A stretch of DNA of 64,000 bases from Agroathelia rolfsii (taxonomy: Eukaryota > Basidiomycota > Agaricomycetes > Amylocorticiales > Amylocorticiaceae), in the NCBI GenBank assembly GCA_018343915.1, contig JABRWF010000006.1:1-64000 (forward strand). The letters are read 5' to 3'. A model generated the notes under the pieces. That model was not told the origin of the DNA, did not search any database, and saw only the letters and a list, made by a program, of their open reading frames with translations. Position 1 is the first letter of the stretch, and the number at the start of each line of letters is the position of its first letter. Shown here one piece after another: positions 18,438 through 31,178 of this stretch. A program made the position numbers and the translations under genes.

Positions 18438-18947
18438 TTGATGACATCTTCAAATCATCTATCTAAGTCAGGGAACCTCCATTATGTCAGGGCATCAGAC
18501 TCCGATTTTGAGAAACAACAAATAGTCCCAGTGTTGGCAGCGTTGTCTGCACAAATCTTCGACACCGTACCAGATGATCCTCATTCATCTCCGGAGGAAT
18601 GGCTCCGGCGCCTACATTTGCATTCACAAGCCATGATAATCTATGTACTTGATAAAGCTCCTTGCCCGGTCCCGGTCGCATTACTTTTCGCGTTTCCTAG
18701 TGGAGAAAGAATGCACGTATGGATTGCCGGTGTCCGCGAAGACTACAGAAAGGAAGGCTTATTGGGTCAAATGATGGGTTCGCTTGAAGAGCAATGCAAG
18801 GACGCCCTGGGTTTCATTCTGCTTAGTATCTGCACTTATCCGGATAAATTTACCGACATGTGGAATTGGCTAAGGAAGCGAGGATGGCTGGTTGAAAGAG
18901 ACGAAGGACAAGGGAAGTTTAGGCTTATTAAGCCCTTGGTACGGTGA
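18438..18947 (+). CDS. GNAT-family N-acetyltransferase
   Basis: Intronless frame of 169 residues. Predicted acyl-CoA-dependent N-acetyltransferase; substrate unknown. Motif A is visible as VWIAGVREDYRKEGLLGQMM (about residues 93-112), with the pantetheine-binding Rx(2)GxGx(G/A) pattern in the weak form RKEGLLG. It is preceded by beta-strand residues (VALLFAF) and followed by a helix and the strand FILLSICTYP. Length is normal for single-domain GNAT proteins. It lies directly downstream of the MITE, whose insertion is within its promoter region. The start could also be the second codon pair, with little effect. Confidence 0.8.
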   Translation: MMTSSNHLSKSGNLHYVRASDSDFEKQQIVPVLAALSAQIFDTVPDDPHSSPEEWLRRLHLHSQAMIIYVLDKAPCPVPVALLFAFPSGERMHVWIAGVREDYRKEGLLGQMMGSLEEQCKDALGFILLSICTYPDKFTDMWNWLRKRGWLVERDEGQGKFRLIKPLVR

Positions 18948-20866
18948 GGCCTAGTACTACATTGGTCACACTGCCAATATCAGTACGTACATGTACACAC
19001 ATGTGATGTCGAATATAGATATTTGAAACATATTCTAAGTCCAGGCTTGGATTGGTGAACATCAGTACTAGTTTTATAAAACTTGGTACTTGGTATACTT
19101 GGTGGTTAGGATCACTGCCCAGACCTCATAGTATAGACAAGCTGGCTGCTTCCATTTGTCATAGTAGCACTAATACCATCAACACTGACACCAATCTCAA
19201 CTTCAGTTGAACGCTTACAAAACGCACGAATGTTTCATACAAATTAGTTTTCTTTATCCCTACGCTATCAACCCTAAAGGTGCTGGACCACTTATTCGCA
19301 ACCTTTCCGGATATTATGGGGGTCGTGGGGCAATATGAACCAGTCGCATTTCTTACTAGAGGACAAGGTGACTTAAGATAATTGACCAAATCTGCCCAAT
19401 CACCTTGAATTTAGTGTTATCAGGCCAATTTGAACCATTAGCAACTGCCAAACCCGTGATAGGGACAGCAGGACAGCTGGAACACGTTGAAGAAGATAAG
19501 GTCGAGATTCCCGTTCATAACGTAGGATCGGCCGATCAATTGAAAGCTATGATTGACGAAGTGAAAAATGTATCAAAAAATCCACTGTGCTGTTCGGCTT
19601 CTAATTAACTAGCATTACTCGTGCTCCGCACGCAGTAAAAAATAAAAACCAAATTCTATCGGGTCAAATTACCTTGAATCCAAATCACTGTGTTAAAATT
19701 CCATATAGCACTGGCAAACAGCCTAACATGATTAAAACGCTTGATTGACTGTGTGTGAGGGTAAAGAAATACCTAGCATACATCAGGTAAAATCTACCTC
19801 TATACACACCAAATAAATAACAAAATTCAAGTTTTCACAATGAGAAAAGGAAACGGAGTTTGGTCCCAAGATACAGATTGAACAACAACGATTGCAAAGT
19901 GTAACGGATCAAGACCCTTCGGATTGAGGCTAACCAGTTTGGTGATATAACGCCTGTTACGTTGTTTTCAAAATTTCTTATTTCTTCAATTTCTTGGTAT
20001 TAGCTTACAATAGGTTTCCATTTCGCAAGGAATACGTTTACATTCATCAGTTGGTTTTCTTACATTTGTATACTCGTGATTTTTATCTTAGAATAGGTAT
20101 AAATATGGATTATGTATGTAGTCGAGTAGGACAGGTAATCGACACTATACCAGCTCCAAGTCTCTCTCTCTTTTGTGATTCGTCTCTCGTGACGTCCCTG
20201 GTTGGATGCTACATAAAAGCGGCTTAGACACTCATATTCAAATATTGACAAATTTTTGACGACTGATTTTTTATGACTAAAAGAATACAGGAATAAAACG
20301 AAATGAGGATAGACAAAATAGGGCATGTGAAAATTTATATTACGGGATCTAATTTTTCAACAACTAATATTTTGAATGACTAACCAAACAGGAGAAGTGA
20401 AAAATTAGATTACGGGATCTAAACTTATGACGTTTGTGTGTACAGCGGTAGCTAAATGAGGATACTACAAATATGGCAAGTAAAATTTTATATTACGGGA
20501 TCTAATTTTTTGAGGTTTGTGTGTAGGATATTATTGATGTTCCGATAGGTCCACCCGTACGAAGAAGCTGTTGTCGAACTATACCGGATGGAGACGATTT
20601 GATGAATATTTTTAGTGTTTATTTCTGCATAGTCAGTGACCGATGTTTTCTTAGCAGCAAGAAAGAGATATCTTGATGCTCATTACGCCGGAGGTTATTG
20701 CTGTCAAAACAAAAATCACCACCATGACGGCACGAAGGTAACATTGCGATTGCAAATACATAAATTGATATCAATGTTTAACTCGCAACAAAAGCAAAAA
20801 GCTGCATGCCATGCATCCCATTACAGATCCAAGATAATATAATCGTTCTGATGGATATGTCAAAAC
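18948..20866. other. AT-rich intergenic region with a short direct repeat series
   Basis: An open frame at 19405-19608 (67 codons) and a plus-strand stretch before it (YPYAINPKGAGPLIRNLSGYY, broken by stops) may be remnants of a gene; I do not recognise it. ATTACGGGATCTAA occurs three times, at 20339-20352, 20410-20423 and 20492-20505, each preceded by an A/T-rich GTGAAAA or GTAAAA stretch. No other gene is seen. Confidence 0.5.
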
Positions 20867-23450
20867 CTAAAAAAAGTCCGATCCAGGGAAAAGTTGTTCT
20901 TCCTCCTGGTCTTCAATATCGCTATCATCCAGTGAATCCTCTCTTCCAACACCATAAGACCTTTGTAACTCTTGGGAATGTACTGGATTGCATTCGGAAT
21001 CATTTGATGGGTCCTGCTCATGATAGAAAGGATCAATATCCTCATCAGCCCCAGCATTTGAGATGGGCTGGTGTGATGGAGGGGAGGGAGATAGTTCCGA
21101 GTCTTCTCCGGGTTGAAAATGAAGTCCAGTAGGATTGTTTGCAGATGGTGAGGTAAGGGGCATCCGTGGAGATGTAGAGGTTGGGACTAGGAACCCTGGC
21201 TGTGACGGATGTGCTAATGGCTGCGTAGGCCTCAAAGGATCACTGCGGTGCGCAGAATCTTGGGATAAAGGTGCCTCTCGTGACATTGTAGATGCATAAG
21301 ATGGACGAGAAGACCTAGTTTGTTCACTAGGTTCTGATGCTTGGGGACGAATTTCATATTCAAACTGGAGGGATGACGAATTAGCTAGTGTCCCATGATG
21401 ACTGCCGAAGTTATACACGCACAACATTGAAGACCTCGGGCCGTCTTTTCTCCCCTATGTCCTTGTCGATGCAATAACATACATAGAGTGTATCTGCTCT
21501 GAGTGCAAGTTCAGGTACGGACATCCCTTTTGAAAAAACGTTTAGAACAACTTACGTATCGCGAACAACACCAATGCAAAATTTCCCCACAAGGCTGGTC
21601 ACGCCACCAGCCAGTAATGCAGCGCCCAATGCTGAATCAGGCGCTCCTAGTGTATGCGCCACAAAGATATATGTTATCAAAGCGAAAGGAAAGGCCAATG
21701 TGAGGGGCGCAATTGTTAACAACGTCAAGGGAGCTGGGGGAGTAAAATCGTTAGGATATTTGAGAATTCAATAGAGCTCCGAAGCCATAACGTACGCTCA
21801 GTCTTGAATCGCCTCTTACTTCCCGAGCTAGCCGCTGACACTGCAACAAGTGTTCGCGCTCTTCTAGCGCTAGGAAGAAAAGGATCACCAGTGAGTCCAA
21901 CATAGACAAGTGCGTATGCACTGAGTGTACTCGTAATGTTCTCAACATATCCCACGATTATTGCAACAGCACCAGTGACAACTGGGATGTAGTAAGGGAG
22001 CATTCGCAAAAGCGTTATGAAAGCGGTGAGCATGCGGATGAGCGTAAGGAGCAAAGAGGCGAATATCACAGTCCCTAAAGACGGCTGTGTAGCGCGAAAA
22101 AGTGCTGCATGCGTTGTGTGAGTCGAAAAAGGCGGGGGTGGTGGGAGATTCGGGCTAATAAAATAAAAGTCAGATAAATATACTATAAAAAAACTTAAGT
22201 TAGACTTGCTCTGCAAAGTACCAGGCGCCAATTACACCTGCTGTTGATACACGCAAAATGCCACGAGCAATTCCCCATGTCCATAACCATACACAGACTG
22301 CGCCTGCGATCGCCCAGTCAGCCCATGCCTTTATGTGCCATTCCCACGTGCCGCCGGGAGGTTTACTGGGATAACCGATGAGAAGTAGTCGGAAGATGAG
22401 TGTGATAAAAGGAATAGAGATCAAAAGTGTTGCGAGTAATAATACAGGAGAAAGAGCAAGGATAAAGGGATGAGAAATAAGAAGATTGGTAGAGAGAGAT
22501 AGCAAAGAGGAAGCGCTATGAAGTTGTCTTGGAAAGTTTGCCAGCCGTCGCGCGGTGAGCAGCGAAAGGCCCAGCGGGATGAGAGAAAATAGCCGGAGAC
22601 TTGATATTCGTTAGATCGATGGTGAATAGATATAGAATTGAGATGCGTACCCAACGGTCTCGCCCCAGGTTGGCTCTTTATCACCATCCCACATGAAGCT
22701 ACCAATGAATGCCCAGAGGGCCGATAAAAATAACGTAGAGGGGATAAATATTGAAGTCCCGATCATGACAGGTTTGACAAATACACGCAATAACCAGACA
22801 TGTATATAAGCCACAGCAGCACTCGTAAATGTGAGAATGATAAGCAATGGAACTGTATGTAGCAAGTTCATATACGGTATGGCTGCACTTGGTATTCCTG
22901 GCTTGGGTCTGCGTGCCAAAATGAGTAGAAGCAAAGAGCCCAAAAGACACAGTGAGAACAGTGTCAGATAGACTGTTGTCCAGACAGAGTCGTGATATCG
23001 CCGACGACTTCGAGAAACATGACGGGGATCTGGCAAGGAAAATACATCTGTGCCGTCATGAGGAAGTAAAGACTCTGTTAAGGACAGAGACGTAAGTGGC
23101 GGAGGCGCTACCGATCGCAAAGCTGGCCGGTATAAGGGGGGATCAGATAAGTTGTCAGTGCTGTGGTCTGAAGGGGGTGGAGATGGAGAGCGCAACGGGG
23201 TTGCTTGGTGTGCTAACCAACCGGCAGGCTCATCATCATCGGAGTCTTGATGAGCCTCAAGGTCGCGGTCGTCGTCGAGGGCTCGTAAATGTGGGTCATC
23301 GCCATCGTCGATGTTGGACCTAGCCAGAGCACGCGATCCGTCGTCGGTAAATGAGAAGAACAATGGCTGCGAGGAGGTAAGAGAGGAGCTGCCATGGGCT
23401 TGGTTCTTGTTCAGATATTGGGAGGCAAAAGCAGCGAAGGAGGTCGCCAT
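20867..23450 (-). CDS. PNS1: Choline-transporter-like membrane protein (CTL/SLC44, Pns1 family)
   Basis: Six exons, minus strand: 23450-22651, 22599-22210, 22154-21796, 21733-21556, 21498-21426, 21364-20867; 765 residues, frame closing throughout. N-terminal 170 residues are disordered and acidic. About ten membrane spans follow, beginning VWTTVYLTLFSLCLLGS. Family hallmarks: WYFADPNLPPPPP, ENITSTLSAYALVYVGLTGD, and DTLYVCYCIDKDIGEKRR near the C-terminal end. The tail is cytosolic, Ser/Pro-rich and acidic. Intron 2 (22155-22209) begins with GCAAGT; only this GC donor gives the conserved WYFADP junction. Proteins of this family transport choline or lipid-like substrates in other organisms; the fungal substrate is unsettled. 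Divergent from DAD3 over about 420 bp. Confidence 0.88.
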
Positions 23451-23869
23451 TGTCGAGAGTGACGGAAACCTGCAGACGGTAACACACAAGTATTTGGATG
23501 GTGAGTGGTGTCGGCCGTCTGAAGTGCGCTCAGCTAGAAGGAGAAGCTGAGCTCGGTCACAGTGAGCGGACGAGAGCAGGAGCAACTGATTAGCTAAGCA
23601 CACTCCTCTCCTGCTGCAGCGGCCAGCTTCGTCTTCTGCACTCGCCTGGCTTGGGCTTGACCGCTGCCCATGGGCGGCAGATAAGACTTACGCTCATCGT
23701 CGATTTCATGGTTATCTCTTGTACTTGGTGGCTTGCACAACTGGCAAGGCGAAATTTCAGCTAAGATCAAGGCAGCGTCGGTTATGTAAGACTCTTCGGA
23801 TATGACGTAATCCAATTGCAGTTGCTTTGCAACTTCCATTTCAGTAACACTTCAGTTCCAACTGCCACT

Positions 23870-24303
23870 ATGGCGTCTTCGTCTGTCGACATATTTGCTA
23901 CCAATCCCTATGAATCACATCCTAGCCTCTCGCAGAATGAAGCCGATGTCCTTTGGGAGTATGCCAAACTAGCAAAGAATGTCCAGATAGTTAGTTTGTT
24001 ATGATAGCACCAGCGAGATCAGCATTCAGAATCGATGTTGATGATCCCTTTGCATAAAAAAGGCCACTACAGAGTTTCGACGTGTAGGGCAGGTGCCTGA
24101 CGAAAAATTGCTAAACAGACTGAGACTTCTAGAACGCAAAATGGGACTCGTATTGACACTAGTACGCCTTGCGTTTGTGATTTCATGCTCATTATCATCT
24201 TAAACCTACTTTATAGTTCAAAGCGTCCGTTTGGGGTGTAATAAATGAGCAACCAGTCTTAGACACACAGGAACCATTTAATGATACAACCATGATGAGA
24301 TAG
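23870..24303 (+). CDS. DAD3: DASH/DAM1 complex subunit Dad3
   Basis: Three exons: 23870-23989, 24063-24161, 24217-24303; 101 residues. Conserved reading: FATNPYESHPSLSQNEADVL, then WEYAKLAKNVQ, LLNRLRLLERKMGLVLTLFK and ASVWGVINEQ. Dad3 is part of the ring that couples kinetochores to microtubule ends. Length agrees with other fungal Dad3 proteins. The ORF alone would end at 24004, so the protein is only seen after splicing. The intron 1 donor is GTTAGT. Confidence 0.93.
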
Positions 24304-24358
24304 TTCTTTTGGGCCTACATAGATATACTACCTCGTTATTCTTTATCTTTCGTTCCAT

Positions 24359-25818
24359 CTACCGAATACTTGTAGCACCCAACTTGCCTGTCAACGCCGT
24401 CACGCTATCTAAGTTCCATACAACTAACTTTCCATCGACACCCGATGTGCTGACTCGCGTAATGCCCCCTGGGCCACCTTCATAAGGACGAACATTCGTG
24501 ATCGTGTTTTGATGAATGGTTCCAAGTTCGGTCTCTCCTGTGCCCGTGGGCGCGTTGACAACGCCGCGCGAATCGGCATTACGGAATGTATTAAAAGCGG
24601 CACTATTGAGCCTGCCCACAACAGCAGCCTTGTTGCTGCTGGCAGACTTTCCTGCCTTGGCCTCATCTAGTGTACCGGTCACCGACCACTGTGCGGTTTC
24701 GCTGCCGGAGATGACGACAGGTTGACAATCATGACCAGCCGCTACAAATGATTGTTCCGACGTCCAAGCTAGAGTCGTGAACGGGAGAGATGTAGTCCGA
24801 ATAGTGTATATCTGACCGGAGGATGGATAGACGATGGAAATAGAACTATCGTGGCCTGCAGATATTGATGATTAATTAACCATCGAACAAAGAGAAGTGT
24901 GTACGCAGTACGTACTGACGAAAGCAAGAGCATCTCCCGAGGGGGAGAATCCAACAGAGTGAACCCATCCACCAGCTGGGCTAGCATACTCACCACAGAC
25001 GGTGTTGAATGGAAGCTTCTCGCCCCAAACCGAAGGCGGAGGTCTACGGATCTGATCAGGACCTTGAAAGAGGGACAACAACAGCTCAGACTTACCGCTT
25101 ATCGATATCCTTTACATATGCTGAGAAGACTCGTGCTTTGGCATCGGCACTTCCCGAGGCGAGTAACACATTATTAGGGTGCCAATCAATAGAGAGTACG
25201 GTTGATCGCAGCGGCTTTTTGAGCAGTTTGCTCACCCACCAGTCGTTTTCTGGATCGAAAGAACATATGGCGATCGCTCTGTAATAACTATTAGCTCTTT
25301 ATATCGAAAACTCCGCGTAAGTCGCTAACCTGGCACCACTTGCCACAGCAAACTTGTCTTCATTGGGGCTCCAACGCACGTAAGTTGCTGCACGATTGAT
25401 GCGCAACAGCACCAATGTCGGCTTCCATTTGCCTTCTGATGTAAGTGACCAAACGTAGGCATTCCTATCTTGGGATGCTGTTACGATTCGGTTTGTGTTT
25501 GGGGCCCAGTCAATAGATGTGATCAGTTTGTCATGCTATGGAAGATTGAGGATGATTAAAGAGAGATAGGATGGATAGTGTAAGTATGATTATGTACCTC
25601 GGATAAAATGTCACTCTCTTTCCATTCGGACCCTTGGCGAGTAAAGATGGTTGCTTCATGGCTGTTGAGACTGACAGCGAGTTCTAAGGACGATGCGATT
25701 TAGTTATCAAATCATAAATGGAAGGCTATGAGACATGATACACACGACTACGGTCGGCATTGAATGCATGTGAAGTAATAGGCACTTGAGCCAAAGGGAA
25801 GACCTCGGGTTCAGACAT
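24359..25818 (-). CDS. ARC40: Arp2/3 complex subunit 1 (WD40 protein ARPC1/Arc40)
   Basis: Six exons, minus strand: 25818-25746, 25683-25598, 25535-25330, 25278-25096, 25043-24916, 24855-24359; 390 residues, divisible frame. WD40 propeller repeats include [57 protein letters not shown] and [32 protein letters not shown] is a family signature. The protein organises the actin-nucleating Arp2/3 complex. A low-complexity insert (Ala/Ser/Gly-rich, about residues 290-330) precedes the last blades, where the family has its extended arginine-poor loop. Convergent with DAD3, 55 bp apart. Confidence 0.93.
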
Positions 25819-26392
25819 GATTTATGTGTTTTTGGAAATCGAGCGCAGAGGACGAGCAGTCAACTACTGTGCGACGATGAAGGTTTATGGATTACTGGTC
25901 GTGGTAGCTCTGTGAAATTGTGACCCTGCCAGTGCCATTTCCGAAAAGAGAAGTGTGCCGAGGACTGACGCCACCTGGCCATGTACTACATGATGACACC
26001 CACGGATGAGGCCCACTTTGAACATAGTAGATTAGTAAACCATTACATGTGATATTTTCTCTGATTCTAAATCAATACTCCTACGCGTTGGCACCGCACC
26101 GGCAGACAAAAACCTCAAACTGAATATTACCGTGTCATTCATTCAAGTTGTTGTCATCCCCGGTCGACGGGATTCCTTTCTTATTCTTATGAATATCAGA
26201 ATTATGTGTTGTCGCAGTCCACGTCATTTACTCTCCAGCGTGTGATCATGATGGAAGCAATTATCTTTGCATATAAAGGCTGCAGGTATGCCAGTACCCA
26301 CTCATCATTACCAGTAGCATACCTCTGAGCTCCACTCGCAATCTATTTAGCCCTTCACGTTTCTCAATTCGTAGCTTCTCAGGCTCTTAATT
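25819..26392. promoter_or_regulatory. Divergent promoter region of ARPC1 and the aldo/keto reductase
   Basis: 574 bp between two start codons on opposite strands. A TATA-like ATATAAAG is at about 26271-26278, some 115 bp before the reductase ATG. No other element is recognised. Confidence 0.5.
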
Positions 26393-27971
26393 ATGACTTC
26401 CCGTATCAAGCTAATTCTTGTGAGCCTCTTTGGGAGCAGGCCGCATGGCAGTTGACTTCTTGAACTAAAGACGATTGCCCTGATTGCCCATGCACGTCTA
26501 TGACCGATCTCACAGGGCGCTGGAGGTTTTGGTGTGCCGAGCGACAAACCTGGGCGTAATCTCGACAAAGTCACTGGATGTCAAGAGCTGGTAGATCTCT
26601 TCCTTAGCAAAGGGCATCTTGAAATTGATACGGCCAGAGTATACGGGAATGGAAAATCAGAGGAGGCAAGCTAATATATTTTCGTTGTATCGTTCTAACG
26701 AATACTAACACTCAATAGACTATATCGCAACTGGAGACTCAAGGAGCACTGGTTGATACAAAGTACGTAGGTTCAAATCACTTCCACTGTCATGTTTGGC
26801 TGACAATAGTTAAAATAAATTGTCAGAATATTCCCTCTTGGCTCTCAAGACAATTATTCGGAACGCTTTCGCTCTGTCTTCCACCAGAGTCTAAAAGCTT
26901 TAGGTAACAAGAAGATCAACATATTTTATCTTCATGCGCCAGATCATAGTGTGCCCTATATCGACACATTGCGCGAAGTTGATTACCTACACAAGCAGGG
27001 TCATTTGTTCGTTTCTTCCACTTCTTTGCCTATATCTGCGGGACTTGACACAAATTTATGATTTAGCAAAGAATTCGGGTTGAGCAACTTCATGTCGTGG
27101 GAAGTAAGACATTTATGTATTCTCCAACGCCCTACTCGCTAATTACGCTACAGGTAGCCGAAATCGTTCTCACTGCTCGTGCAAACGGATGGGTTGAGCC
27201 AACTGTATACCAAGGAGTGTATAATGCTGTGGAGCGCACTGTAGAACCGGAGTAAGCAAATTAGAGTCTATTCCAGTGTACTTATATTCTAATTGTGGAG
27301 CTACCAGGTTGTTCCCTTGCCTTCGCAAGTTTGGTATTCGCTTCTATGCATATAGCCCTCTGGCGTGAGCCCATCTTGCCTGTCCCTCTTAGCTTCTCTC
27401 TAATCTCGAGAAAAATAGCGGGTCTATTTTCACTATTGACGCTGCCAACACCGTTGAAGACCTACAGAAATATGGAGGACGGTTTAATAGCGACGGTCCC
27501 TTTTCTCCATTTTTAAGGTGGAGATATAAGCCATTGCTCCCTGTAATTTCTCAACTCAAAGAGACTCTTGTAAGAGGACAACACATTCCTTGCCCTCATA
27601 TCACGTAATTAATTTTTATTGCCTTTCAGAAAAAGCATGATATTGCCCTGCCAGCCGCAGCGTATCGATGGCTACAGCATCACAGTTCTCTTTCTCCGGA
27701 GCAAGATGATGCTATCATTGTAGGTGCAAGTAGCATTCAACAATTAAAAAGCAATCTTGAATATAGGCAGGTCGAGTTTCTTCGCGTCTCCCCCCCCCCT
27801 TTCCCAACAAAAAGAAAGGAAGAAATACATATTCTGACCATAATGGTTTTTCTTTATAGCGAGGGCGGCCCACTTCCTGAGGATATTGTGTTGATCCTTG
27901 AAGAAGCCTGGGCCCAGGCCAAAAGTCGGGCCCACCACTATGCAAATCTGGATCTTAATGCCGCCAAATAG
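26393..27971 (+). CDS. Aldo/keto reductase (AKR7, aflatoxin-aldehyde-reductase-like)
   Basis: NADPH-dependent reduction of aldehydes; natural substrate unknown. Ten exons: 26393-26419, 26516-26665, 26719-26762, 26827-27006, 27067-27103, 27154-27251, 27308-27364, 27419-27569, 27630-27766, 27860-27971; 330 residues. The catalytic tetrad is visible: Asp and Tyr in LEIDTARVYGNGKSEE, Lys in LVDTKIFPLG, His in INIFYLHAPD. Further conserved: KEFGLSNFMSWEV, QGVYNAVERTVE, FYAYSPLAG, GRFNSDGPF (a family 7 feature) and IIVGASSIQQL (cofactor loop). Introns at 26666 and 27767 start with GC; GT alternatives either lose conserved residues or break the frame. A C(10) tract lies in the last intron. Confidence 0.9.
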
Positions 27972-28151
27972 TATCATGATACCTAAGAGAGTATTCGAGG
28001 TGCACACAAGTGCACATGTTGTTGTTAGTCATGCGTGGGGGGAAAATATTATCAATAGGACCCTATCCATTTATTATCGAGTTTGAGCTATGGGCTGAAG
28101 ACGCTACAACCTACGTGAACGAGTCTTGTTACCCGACAATACTAAGGATAT

Positions 28152-29420
28152 TTACCGTCTAGATTTCCTCTTCATTTGTCTCTTCAGAGCATTAGCATCA
28201 CGATCTAGCCTCGTCTTCTTCCTCTTAGACCCTTCATTCAAAGCTAATGCGTCCCAGTCATGACCACCGACTCTCGCCCGTTCTAGTACAGCCCTCTTCT
28301 TTCCCCTTTGTCTAAGTTGTTCATATCCATCATCGACGTCTGTGATTGCCCTAATTTTTCCTTCCCCACCTCTAAGCACATCCCTAAACTCTTCTGCCAG
28401 TCCATCCCCTCTTCTCCTGCCGCCAGTAAGACCGACTCCGCCAAGTGCAATGTCGGCTTCATCCCTCGCCCGCCGTTTCGCTTCCTTCTTGTTCATTATC
28501 AGACGGGTGAAGTTTTCCTCTTCAAATTCTGTCATGCGAGCAATTTCGCGTGCACGATGGGAACCATTGATGCCCGAGGCATTCCCACCGAGACCAGATG
28601 CTGACTCTGCGTAAGGTTTCGACGCATCAGTGTAAGCCAGTGATGCCAGTGCATTAGGGGCTGGACCGGAGTTCCCGGTCTTTTTTGTAGAAGCGGTAGG
28701 GTATGGTGCTGGTGCCAATTTTGGAGCTCGATAGATGCCATCGCCACGGTCCCGAGGATCGAAATCCAATGCTTCGTTATCTTCACCCATATTTTCAGCG
28801 CTGGGGCCGTCAAGGATTGATGTACCCATGAGGCTTTCTGGGTTGGGTCGGAAGGCCAGGGGATCTATGGGAAGAAGATGTGGATAGTGAGCATTCAGGG
28901 AAACTAGAAAGAAAGAAGGCGGTGAAAGTGCACCGTTTAGAACATTGGAAGATGTGCCATCATCCTCAGAAGCAAGCTTAACGAGCTTCTCGATTTGATA
29001 TCGCATGCGGGCCTCTAATGCACGAACTTTTTCTAGTACGATACGATTTTCGATGAGGGAATCTATTAAGGCACCAGGATTGGTTCCACGGGAGGATCTG
29101 TTTGCATCACTGAATGTAAGGGTTTTCACGGGCGGGAGGGCTGCAATCGAGCGACCCAGAGTCTTGTTTGCACATAGTAGCGCAAGAGACCGCAAATAGG
29201 ACATAATGAGATGTTGCTTGATCGTTAGCAGGGAGATACCCGCCGACATATCCAAATCTCTAGTGGTTGTCAGTTGAGTTGGAAATAATGATTATAAAAA
29301 TATCTACTCGCTCACGCACTTTGAGCGAAGTGTTCGCAAAGATTCTCGAGCAGACGATAAACTAGCCGTCATTTGCTGAACGACATCTACAAACGCCTTG
29401 CCTTCCAGTTCGGCTTCCAT
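28152..29420 (-). CDS. LCP5: Lcp5/neuroguidin-type ribosome biogenesis protein (Sas10/C1D family)
   Basis: Exons, minus strand: 29420-29320, 29259-28934, 28864-28152; 379 residues. Residues 30-90 read KDLDMSAGISLLTIKQHLIM and a helix-rich C1D/Sas10 region (ALEARMRYQIEKLVKLA). The motif DPLAFRPNPESLM marks the family. The C-terminal half is charged with a basic tail ending LKRQMKRKSRR, typical of nucleolar U3-associated proteins needed for 18S rRNA processing. The 69-nt intron at 28865-28933 keeps the frame open and is easily missed; removing it joins NVLN directly to DPLAFRPNP. The start at 29420 is the ATG of MEAELEGKAF. Confidence 0.88.
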
Positions 29421-31114
29421 CCTGATCATAAAAAATAGCATTAGTTGAACCGTCTCCCTTATAAACGCTGACAAAGAGGAAATGATGCAGGCCAAAGGAC
29501 AAAAAGGAATAGCAATTAGATAGGATCGGTCCGAACCTTGTGTATTCAAAGATCAGGATACGGATTGAGATATCTGGGCGGCGAGAAGTCGGTGTGGTGC
29601 GATACTAGTAACTTTGGCAGAAATTTCAGACCCGGACTAGGAGGAGTAATCAACCCGGAAGCAAGTACAAGCTGATGATGCATGTGGTCTTGTGACTTGG
29701 CCAAATAGATGCAAACAATTGTGAGTTTCGTCGGTTCAACAGGTTATCAATGGCTGCCATGCCCTCTCGACGGGCTCGCATACCTAAGGCTTCTCTGCAG
29801 TATTTGCCAATGTATCTATACCTTCCTTAGCTATAGATTATTAAAGCTTTGGATAAAGTCGCACACTCACTCGAAATATTGAGAAGGTCAAGTTCATGAT
29901 GACATGAATCACGCGTGCGACTCCGAGTCAGACGAAAGGAGACTTCGTGTTTATATACTAGTTCATTCATCTCTAATCCTTGTAGTAAACATAAAATAAT
30001 CATTAATACTACATTGCCTGTCAATATTATGAACAAACATTAAGTCATCGGTAAAGAGTATGTGTGAGACAGGAGCTTAAGTGCCCCCCCAAGGCCCTTC
30101 GACAACTAAGTATTAGATATTGTGGAATTGGTGCGTATAAAAACCAGGATGCTTAATCATTTTTAGCCCAAATCGTGATGAGAATTCACAGAATTAAGAA
30201 AGCGTGCTCTGTACCAATGTTAAACAAATAGAAAACTAAGTAGGAGGGGAACTTGAGAAGCTTAAGCTCCAGGCAATGCGTAATACATGCGCGGAGGCGA
30301 CAGAAAGCGATCTAACAGGCAATTGTTAGCTTCGTGTTCCTTCCGTGAGACTCGCTTTGATGGTTACAGCGGTATCACAGAACAATTAATTTACTGGAGC
30401 TTGGTAGATGCCATAACTTCAGTTCGAATTAGTACTCTCTACCTCTCCCCCTTTGAGCGCCTGTAAAGTGCAATCTATCCCGTCTTGGCGCTGGTCAGTA
30501 AGTGGGGAAGAAAGCAATCAGTACATTATTGAGCGAGTGACTGCAACAAGTTCCCTATGATCACACATGTTACGTAAAAGAAGCGCTGATATATACTGAT
30601 GGACCTGCTTCTATGCTGATTCTGATGCCAGCTTACCCAATACGGATATAAAAATAAAAAGAACTACATATGGTAAGCAAAAAAAAAACGAAATGGCGTG
30701 TCGAAGCGGCAATTAACAGAATCAGCGATAACTCGTACCGTTGCCATGTGGAGATAAGAACTTTTGAGCCTTTCGTCTTTCCATCCCATATTCTTAGAAT
30801 TAGCAAAACGTGATTCACGGCACGGTGAGTGTTACTTACTACATAGTAGAAGGGTACAATATTTTCAATGAAGTCCGAGTCATATAGGCATAGACAAGGT
30901 GAATTTCTTATACCTCCCAGGAACAACGCGCCACCATATCAGAAGACTTCAAAAAATACAATTCCAAGTGACATTGCTTCAAAATGTAAGAAATGGTACC
31001 ACTCGGTTTTCCTAATCTAGCAGTCTATATTTGCAAGTGTTGTGGCCAATCCTCCTTGTTTTACGGAGATATGACGTATTATTTTAACAAACGCTCGGAA
31101 CTAATAATGTAAGA
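29421..31114. other. 1.7-kb region with no recognised gene
   Basis: The left part is the LCP5 promoter. The remainder is AT-rich, with scattered short open frames lacking homology features. I see no tRNA or rRNA. It could hold non-coding transcripts. Confidence 0.45.
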
Positions 31115-31178
31115 TCACAAACTAAGAATCAAAATGGAAACGGAGATGAAACTGAAGACCGCTGAGATGCAGCGGCGG

